From positions 1 to 11,680 of the forward strand of contig DSDZ01000177.1 of NCBI GenBank assembly GCA_011048475.1: a stretch of DNA of 11,680 nt. Direction: 5' to 3'. Below the pieces are notes generated by a model. That model saw only the letters and a program-made list of their open reading frames with translations, searched no databases and was not told the DNA's origin. The stretch comes from Bacteroides sp. (GTDB lineage Bacteria; Bacteroidota; Bacteroidia; Bacteroidales; GCA-2748055). Below are positions 6,920 to 11,680 of this stretch, piece by piece (within the stretch, counting starts at the first letter, position 1; each line of letters opens with the position of its first letter). A program made the translations under genes and the position numbers.

Positions 6920-8227
6920 TTACTCAGCGGGTCCTGGAGTTCCAGGTTCAGATGTGCTTCCATTGGCGGGCTTCCCCCTCCACCAGGTGGCAAGCGACGA
7001 TCCGGTGATGTTCATCATGGGTCCGAATACCGCCGGTGCCAGTCCGATGGTGGCCACCTTTCCCATCTGCATCGCGATCCCGGAGGCCAGTCCCCCGTTC
7101 TGCATACCAACCTCCAGCCCGATGGTCCTGCAAGATCTTTCATCCATGCCGGCCAGCCGGCAGATCCAGTATCCCAGAAGGTAACCGGTACAATTATGCA
7201 GCAGGCATGCCAGGATCAGGAGAAATCCAATATCGAGCAGGCTGTCCCTTCCTGCGGCGGTGATCACGACAATGATCACACCGATACCAGCCATGGAGAG
7301 GAGAGCCATGGCACTGTCCAGGTACTCCCTGTTGCCCCTGGCCCGGTGTTTGAATGCCAGGGCTCCCAGAACAGGCAGGACCAGGAACCAGCCCAGGTCC
7401 TTAAGAAGCTCGACCGCGGCTTCCCCGATTTCCACGCCGGCAGTTCGGTAGAGAATGATGTTCTTCCCGCTGATGATAAGAAAATATACCAGGGCCTGGA
7501 TGGACATGCTTTTCCGGTTTTCCCTGCCATAGGCCACCGCATTGAACATGAGCCCGGCCACGATGGGAAGGATCACAATATTGATGATCCCCAGCATCAT
7601 TTCCCAGAAGTTTACCGGAACAAACTGGCCTGCAAGAAGTTTCATCAGTGAGGGTGTGATCAGGGGTGCCAGCATGGTGGCCACGGCCGTCAGGGTGACT
7701 GACAGGGCGAGATTCGCTTTTGCGATGAAGGACATTACATTGGAGGCCAGTCCCGACGGGGAAGAGCCCACCAGGATGATGCCCGCTGCGATCTCCGGAG
7801 GGAAGCCGAATGTGGAGGCGATGGCAAATCCCAGGAACGGCATAATCGTGAACTGGCAGGTGAGCCCTATGAGGACCCCCCTGGGCATTTTGACCACCCC
7901 GGCAAAATCCCTGAAACTCATCTGCGAACCCATCCCGAACATGATGATCTGCAGCAGGGGAACGATGGCTGCCTCCAGTCTGAAACCTCCCCACTGGATG
8001 AACAGGTGTGGATAGAACATGGAAACGGAGACTGCAGCAAGGATCATGATGGTGTATGAGAAACTCCTGAGAAACTCATTTCCCCTGACCCCGAAGGCAA
8101 GGCATGTAAAAAATGCAATCAGAAAAGGACCCGGAAATCCTTTCCAGCCGAACATAAGGGAAGCAAGAAACAGTGCAAGCGCCAGACAGGAAATACCCAG
8201 AAGGATCTTATAAATTGTTTTCTTCAT
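6920..8227 (-). CDS. BASS-family sodium-dependent organic-acid symporter, expanded form
   Basis: Inner-membrane carrier of the bile acid:sodium symporter family. Members in bacteria and plastids move bile acids, pyruvate, pantoate and other organic anions with sodium. GSSPSGLASNV (154-164) and GLEVGMQNGGLAS (370-382) are the two crossover motifs. Comparing with the bacterial ASBT structure from memory, the sodium-site residues correspond to S162, N163, S176, T180, E372 and Q376, with the spacings conserved, so sodium coupling is expected. At 435 residues it is well above the usual 300-330. Two extra hydrophobic segments lie at the N-terminus (about 4-26 and 32-47). About 65 extra residues sit between canonical helices 6 and 7 (about 238-302), including hydrophobic stretches near 242-260 and 275-293. 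The C-terminal tail is short, Pro/Gly/Ser-rich and charged. It is the first gene of the leftward unit, divergent from the enolase-family gene, which suggests that its substrate belongs to the same pathway. Confidence 0.92.
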   Translation of the reverse strand: MKKTIYKILLGISCLALALFLASLMFGWKGFPGPFLIAFFTCLAFGVRGNEFLRSFSYTIMILAAVSVSMFYPHLFIQWGGFRLEAAIVPLLQIIMFGMGSQMSFRDFAGVVKMPRGVLIGLTCQFTIMPFLGFAIASTFGFPPEIAAGIILVGSSPSGLASNVMSFIAKANLALSVTLTAVATMLAPLITPSLMKLLAGQFVPVNFWEMMLGIINIVILPIVAGLMFNAVAYGRENRKSMSIQALVYFLIISGKNIILYRTAGVEIGEAAVELLKDLGWFLVLPVLGALAFKHRARGNREYLDSAMALLSMAGIGVIIVVITAAGRDSLLDIGFLLILACLLHNCTGYLLGYWICRLAGMDERSCRTIGLEVGMQNGGLASGIAMQMGKVATIGLAPAVFGPMMNITGSSLATWWRGKPANGSTSEPGTPGPAE

Positions 8228-8303
8228 GCCATGAGGAAGGAGAGATATGAACTAATTTAATAATTTGTATGCTCAAAACTACGGATAGTAAACCTCAATT
8301 CAA
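8228..8303. promoter_or_regulatory. Divergent intergenic region between symporter and enolase-family genes
   Basis: This 76-base AT-rich spacer must hold the promoters for both arms. For the leftward arm, minus-strand TAAATTAG (8252-8259) is one base off TAnnTTTG, and TTTTG (8274-8278) lies 14 bases upstream of it. For the rightward arm, TAATTTG (8261-8267) lies 37 bases before the ATG at 8304 but lacks an obvious -33 partner. The candidate elements nearly overlap, so the two arms could be co-regulated. A TCATG-C-CATGA palindrome (8224-8234) spans the symporter start codon and may be chance. No Shine-Dalgarno sequence precedes either start. Confidence 0.4.
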
Positions 8304-9710
8304 ATGGAAAACAAAAGATCCTTTACACCGAAGGTCAGCAGCAAAGGCAGCGACCGCAGGTTATTCCTGAAGAAAGCCGGATTGGGCGGTCTGGGACTGG
8401 GATTTTTGCTCAGGGCGCCGCTGGAGGAACAGATCGAAGCCCTTACCGGGGAAGTAAGCCGCTATTCGGGTCCGTCTGACCTGGAGATCACCGACATGCG
8501 CATCGCCACGGTGGGTAATGTCCCCATCGTGAAGATATTTACCAACCAGGATGTTTACGGCCTTGGTGATGTGCGGGACGGAGCTGACCCGCGGTATGCA
8601 CTGATGCTGAAAAGCCGGATACTCGGTCAAAATCCATGCAACGTGGAAAAGCTCTTCAAGATTATCAGGCAATTCGGAAACCATGGCCGCCAGGGAGGCG
8701 GCGTTTCAGGGGTGGAAATGGCCCTTTGGGACCTCACCGGCAAGGTTTACGGAGTCCCTCTCTACCAGATGCTGGGGGGGAAATACAGAGACAAGGTGCG
8801 GATCTACGTGGATACGCCCACCGTGAGAGACCCGCAGCTATTTGCTGAAAAGATGAGAGGCAGGCTGGAACAGGGCTTTACAATCATGAAGATGGATATC
8901 GGGATCGGGCTGATCAGGGATATTCCGGGAACCCTCACCAACACTGAACCATGGGATGAATTGAGGGGCTGGGATCCACACCGGGGCACCTACGGGTCCA
9001 CCATGCATCCATTCACCAGGGTGCAGATCACCGAGAAAGGGATAACGGAAATGGTGAAGTACGTGGAAGCCATGAGGCAGGCGATCGGTTGGGAGGTACC
9101 GGTGGGGATCGACCACATGGGTCATATGGGGGTGAACAGCATGATCAGGCTGGGCAAGGCATTTGAACCGTATAATATCGCGTGGCTGGAAGACCTGATC
9201 CCATGGCAGTACACCGACCAGTGGAAGGAAATTTCAGCGGCCATTGATGTGCCCACGCTGACAGGGGAAGATATTTACCTGAAGGAAGGTTTCAGGGATC
9301 TTATTGAAAACCGCGCGGTGGATATCGTGCACCCGGACCCGGTTACGGCAGGGGGCTACCTGGAGACCAAACGCATCGGGGATTTCGCCGAGGAGCATGG
9401 CATTGCCATGGCCCTTCACCACGCCTCCTCGCCCGTCACTTTCATCGGTTGTGTGCATACGGCAGCAGCCACGGAAAATTTCATAGCCCTGGAACATCAT
9501 TCTGTGGACAACCCCTGGTGGGAAGACCTGGTCACCGGTCTGGACAAACCATTGGTGAAGGACGGGTATGTGGAGGTCCCCGAGAAACCGGGAGTGGGAG
9601 TGGAACTAAACGAGGAAGCCGTGAAGGAACACCTGCGCAGGGGAGAGGAATTCTTTTCACCCACCGATGAGTGGAACCAGTTGCGCTCATGGGACAGGCA
9701 GTGGAGCTAA
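8304..9710 (+). CDS. Tat-exported enolase-superfamily enzyme, mandelate racemase subgroup (probable sugar-acid dehydratase)
   Basis: Mg-dependent enzyme of the enolase superfamily that abstracts a proton next to a carboxylate; subgroup members racemise mandelate or dehydrate sugar acids such as galactonate and rhamnonate to 2-keto-3-deoxy acids. The metal ligands are D270, E296 (WLED) and E322 (TGED), spaced 26 and 26 residues as in mandelate racemase. D345 and H372 lie 27 apart, matching that enzyme's Asp-His catalytic dyad. K196 sits in KMD where the racemase has KxK, so the second lysine is missing, which favours a dehydratase over a racemase. About 45 extra residues at 200-245 (WDELRGWDPHRGTYG region) separate this strand from the metal site. 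The N-terminus carries RRLFLK at 18-23 followed by a Gly/Leu-rich stretch, a good twin-arginine signal, so the folded metalloenzyme is probably exported. The true substrate is unknown. At 468 residues it exceeds the usual 360-400 because of the signal and insert. Confidence 0.92.
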   Translation: MENKRSFTPKVSSKGSDRRLFLKKAGLGGLGLGFLLRAPLEEQIEALTGEVSRYSGPSDLEITDMRIATVGNVPIVKIFTNQDVYGLGDVRDGADPRYALMLKSRILGQNPCNVEKLFKIIRQFGNHGRQGGGVSGVEMALWDLTGKVYGVPLYQMLGGKYRDKVRIYVDTPTVRDPQLFAEKMRGRLEQGFTIMKMDIGIGLIRDIPGTLTNTEPWDELRGWDPHRGTYGSTMHPFTRVQITEKGITEMVKYVEAMRQAIGWEVPVGIDHMGHMGVNSMIRLGKAFEPYNIAWLEDLIPWQYTDQWKEISAAIDVPTLTGEDIYLKEGFRDLIENRAVDIVHPDPVTAGGYLETKRIGDFAEEHGIAMALHHASSPVTFIGCVHTAAATENFIALEHHSVDNPWWEDLVTGLDKPLVKDGYVEVPEKPGVGVELNEEAVKEHLRRGEEFFSPTDEWNQLRSWDRQWS

Positions 9711-9724
9711 ATCAACCTGACCAT

Positions 9725-11680
9725 ATGAGATCGGGAATCATTTCAATGGCCGGTATCTTCCTGTTATGGGGAAATCTGGCCGCAGCGAAGATCAGGCCGG
9801 TGGAGCTTACCTGCGAATACCTGGAAAATCCCTCCGTGGTGGATGTCCCGCAGCCCAGGTTATCCTGGATCAATGTGGCGGATGAAGGTGAAAGGGGACA
9901 GGAACAGACAGCATGGCAGGTGCGGGTGGCCGGTTCCAGGGAAAGACTGGACCGGCCTGATCTGTGGGACAGCGGAAAGAGGTTGTCCGGAGAATCCGTC
10001 CGCATCAGGTATGAAGGAGTTCCCCTGGGATCCAGGCAGGAGTGCTGGTGGCAGGTGCGGGTGTGGGATCGTGACGGGATCGTTTCGGATTGGAGTGAAC
10101 CCGGCCGGTGGAGAATGGGTTTGCTTGAAGCGGAGGACTGGAAGGCGCAGTGGATCGGTGCCCCGTGGCAGGGGGAGGAACCCCTTCCCCGGCCGGAGGG
10201 GGGACCCGATGCCAGGCCGGAAGAATTCGGTCCCCCGGCCCCGTTGCTCAGAAAGGAATTCCGCGTGGAAAAGAAGGTGGAACGGGCGATCGCCTATGTT
10301 ACCGGACTGGGCTATTTCGAGCTCTACCTGAACGGAAACAAGGTGGGGGAAGATGTACTGGTGCCCAACCAGACCAATTACGGCGAACGTCCCCAGCTAA
10401 CCTCAGCCCCCATTCCGTTACCGGATGACTTTAGCGGGTACAGGATCATGTACCTGGCATATGATGTGAAGGAAATGCTGCATCCGGGCAAGAATGTGAT
10501 CGGCGGTATCCTGGGGAATGGTTTCTATAACCCGGCCAAGTTCTGGGCTGCCGGATATGGTTCTCCGCGTTTCCTGTGCCAGCTGCACATTACCTGGACG
10601 GACAGTACCGAATCGGTGATTGCCAGCGACGGATCGTGGAAAGCCTCCAGGAGCCCTATTCTCATGGATATGGTCTACTACGGAGAAATATATGACGCCA
10701 GGGAGGAACAGCCCGGATGGTGCACGCACCGGTTTGACGATTCGGAGTGGGAACCGGTTGTCCTTAGAAAAGCACCACGGGGAAAGCTGGTGGCACATAC
10801 GGCGCATCCGGACCGGGTAACGGAGAGATTGCCACCGGTTTCTGTCACCAGGGTTGACAACGGTCACTACACTGTTGATTTCGGGGTGGAGATATCGGGA
10901 TGGGTCAGGCTGAACCGGGTGGAAGGACCTGCGGGTCATCGTATTCAGATCAGGTTCAATGGCAATGAGTATTCCGGTGACAATACCTATGTATGTGGGG
11001 GGAACGGACCACAGACCTATGCCCCCAGGTTCAACTGGTTTGTTTTCAGCGGGGTGGAGATCATCAACTGGCCGGGTGATCTGAAACCTGAAGACCTGAC
11101 GGCAGAGGCGGTCAATACCTTCATTGAACCGTCGGCCACCTTTGAAACCTCCAATCCCCTGTTCAACAAAATCAATTCCATCTGGCAGAGAAGCCAGACC
11201 GACAACATGCACGGGGGGATCGCCAGTGATTGCCCCCACCGGGAACGCTCACCCTATACGGGGGACGGCCAGGTGGCGAGTATCACGGTGATGCACAATT
11301 TCAATGCGCGGAATTTCTACCAAAAATGGGTGCAGGACATGCTGGACGCACAAATCGTGAGTACCGGCTATGTGCCCAATGGAGCGCCATGGCAGCCGGG
11401 TTGCGGGGGCGGTCCGGCGTGGGGTGCTGCCATCTGCATCATTCCCTGGCACTTCTATGTGCATTACGGTGCTCTGGACATGCTTGAGAATACCTATGCG
11501 AGAATGAAAGGGTACCTGGGGTATATGCAGACATGGGTCAATGAAGAAGGAATCATGCATTCGCAGCGCACAGGAAGGGACGGGAAGCCTCTGAAATGGT
11601 TCAATCTGGGTGAATGGGTGGCCCCCGGTGAAACCATCCCCGATGCCATGGTCCATACCTTCTACCTGTGGTACTGCGCC
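9725..11680 (+). CDS. Alpha-L-rhamnosidase, GH78 (partial, C-terminus off the right edge)
   Basis: Secreted inverting glycosidase that removes terminal alpha-L-rhamnose from polysaccharides or glycosides. The ATG at 9725 begins 14 bases after the enolase-family stop, and the frame runs open for 652 residues to the edge. A Sec signal covers about 1-21 (cleavage after AAA). Residues about 25-135 form the N-terminal Ig-like domain with PRLSW, about 174-345 the rhamnosidase N domain (YFELYLNG at 197-204), and about 370-480 the next beta domain (DFGVEISGWV at 385-394). The (alpha/alpha)6 catalytic domain follows. Its motif DCPHRERSPYTGD has D502, E507 and D514 at the family spacing (+5 and +12), which should include the general acid. 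The distal Glu base would lie beyond the window. Oddities: SPY replaces the usual LGW in that motif, the later WGDA and YGD motifs read WGAA and YGA, and residues about 150-173 are a Pro/Gly/Glu-rich linker. Related (alpha/alpha)6 specificities cannot be excluded. Confidence 0.9.
   Translation, partial: MRSGIISMAGIFLLWGNLAAAKIRPVELTCEYLENPSVVDVPQPRLSWINVADEGERGQEQTAWQVRVAGSRERLDRPDLWDSGKRLSGESVRIRYEGVPLGSRQECWWQVRVWDRDGIVSDWSEPGRWRMGLLEAEDWKAQWIGAPWQGEEPLPRPEGGPDARPEEFGPPAPLLRKEFRVEKKVERAIAYVTGLGYFELYLNGNKVGEDVLVPNQTNYGERPQLTSAPIPLPDDFSGYRIMYLAYDVKEMLHPGKNVIGGILGNGFYNPAKFWAAGYGSPRFLCQLHITWTDSTESVIASDGSWKASRSPILMDMVYYGEIYDAREEQPGWCTHRFDDSEWEPVVLRKAPRGKLVAHTAHPDRVTERLPPVSVTRVDNGHYTVDFGVEISGWVRLNRVEGPAGHRIQIRFNGNEYSGDNTYVCGGNGPQTYAPRFNWFVFSGVEIINWPGDLKPEDLTAEAVNTFIEPSATFETSNPLFNKINSIWQRSQTDNMHGGIASDCPHRERSPYTGDGQVASITVMHNFNARNFYQKWVQDMLDAQIVSTGYVPNGAPWQPGCGGGPAWGAAICIIPWHFYVHYGALDMLENTYARMKGYLGYMQTWVNEEGIMHSQRTGRDGKPLKWFNLGEWVAPGETIPDAMVHTFYLWYCA

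Noticed and set aside
6612..7184. 190-residue open frame on the plus strand
   Set aside because: It spans the junction between the symporter and RraA genes on the opposite strand and crosses their intergenic gap; both real genes have strong family motifs.
7401..7994. 197-residue open frame on the minus strand
   Set aside because: It is another frame of the symporter gene, giving a His/Gly/Arg-rich product without domains, while the symporter frame has the two BASS motifs.
8230..8255. Two-codon reading frames near both divergent starts (ATG GCA TGA on minus, ATG AAC TAA on plus)
   Set aside because: They are too short to weigh as leader peptides; the purine run before the plus-strand one could be chance in an AT-rich spacer.
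8774..8780. Run of seven G in the enolase-family gene, possible frameshift site
   Set aside because: The frame continues through it with conserved motifs on both sides, so there is no sign of a disruption.
10418..11239. 273-residue open frame on the minus strand
   Set aside because: It lies wholly antisense to the GH78 gene, whose own frame shows clear domains and catalytic motifs; this frame has no recognisable domain or signal and fits a GC-driven shadow.

Overview
The window looks like chromosomal DNA from a Bacteroidota bacterium, probably of the Bacteroidales/Marinilabiliales type. The evidence is a DUF4836-type lipoprotein, a Bacteroidota-style secreted beta-rich protein, a secreted GH78 alpha-L-rhamnosidase, AT-rich leaders in front of GC-richer genes, and almost no Shine-Dalgarno sequences ahead of start codons. 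This assignment is inferred from gene content; no database search was made. Coding density is high and no gap between genes exceeds about 105 bases. I found no rRNA, tRNA, CRISPR array, insertion sequence or convincing intrinsic terminator.

Left arm (1-5860, all minus strand). Read in the direction of transcription, it holds a signal-peptide-bearing protein with a predicted beta-rich C-terminal part, then a complete half-size ABC exporter (membrane domain plus ATPase) that starts 4 bases after it. Next come a DUF4836-like lipoprotein, an ABC ATPase with unusual motifs, and an FtsX/MacB-type permease that overlaps the ATPase by 4 bases and runs off the left edge. This arm is envelope and transport related. 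Its substrates cannot be read from the sequence.

Central and right arms (5943-11680). Two transcription units diverge from a 76-base spacer at 8228-8303. To the left run a BASS-family sodium symporter and an exported RraA-like protein (aldolase/decarboxylase fold). To the right run a Tat-exported enolase-superfamily (mandelate racemase subgroup) enzyme and, 14 bases later, a secreted GH78 alpha-L-rhamnosidase that runs off the right edge.

Together the central genes suggest a catabolic module acting mostly outside the cytoplasm. The rhamnosidase would free a terminal deoxysugar. A sugar acid made from it, or from a related residue, could be dehydrated by the exported enolase-family enzyme. 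The resulting 2-keto-3-deoxy acid could be cleaved by the exported RraA-like protein, and the organic acid taken up by the BASS carrier. The family calls are well supported by visible motifs; the pathway is inference, and an enzyme oxidising the sugar to its acid is not seen in the window. This exported dehydratase, aldolase-fold protein and carrier set is the most interesting part of the window.
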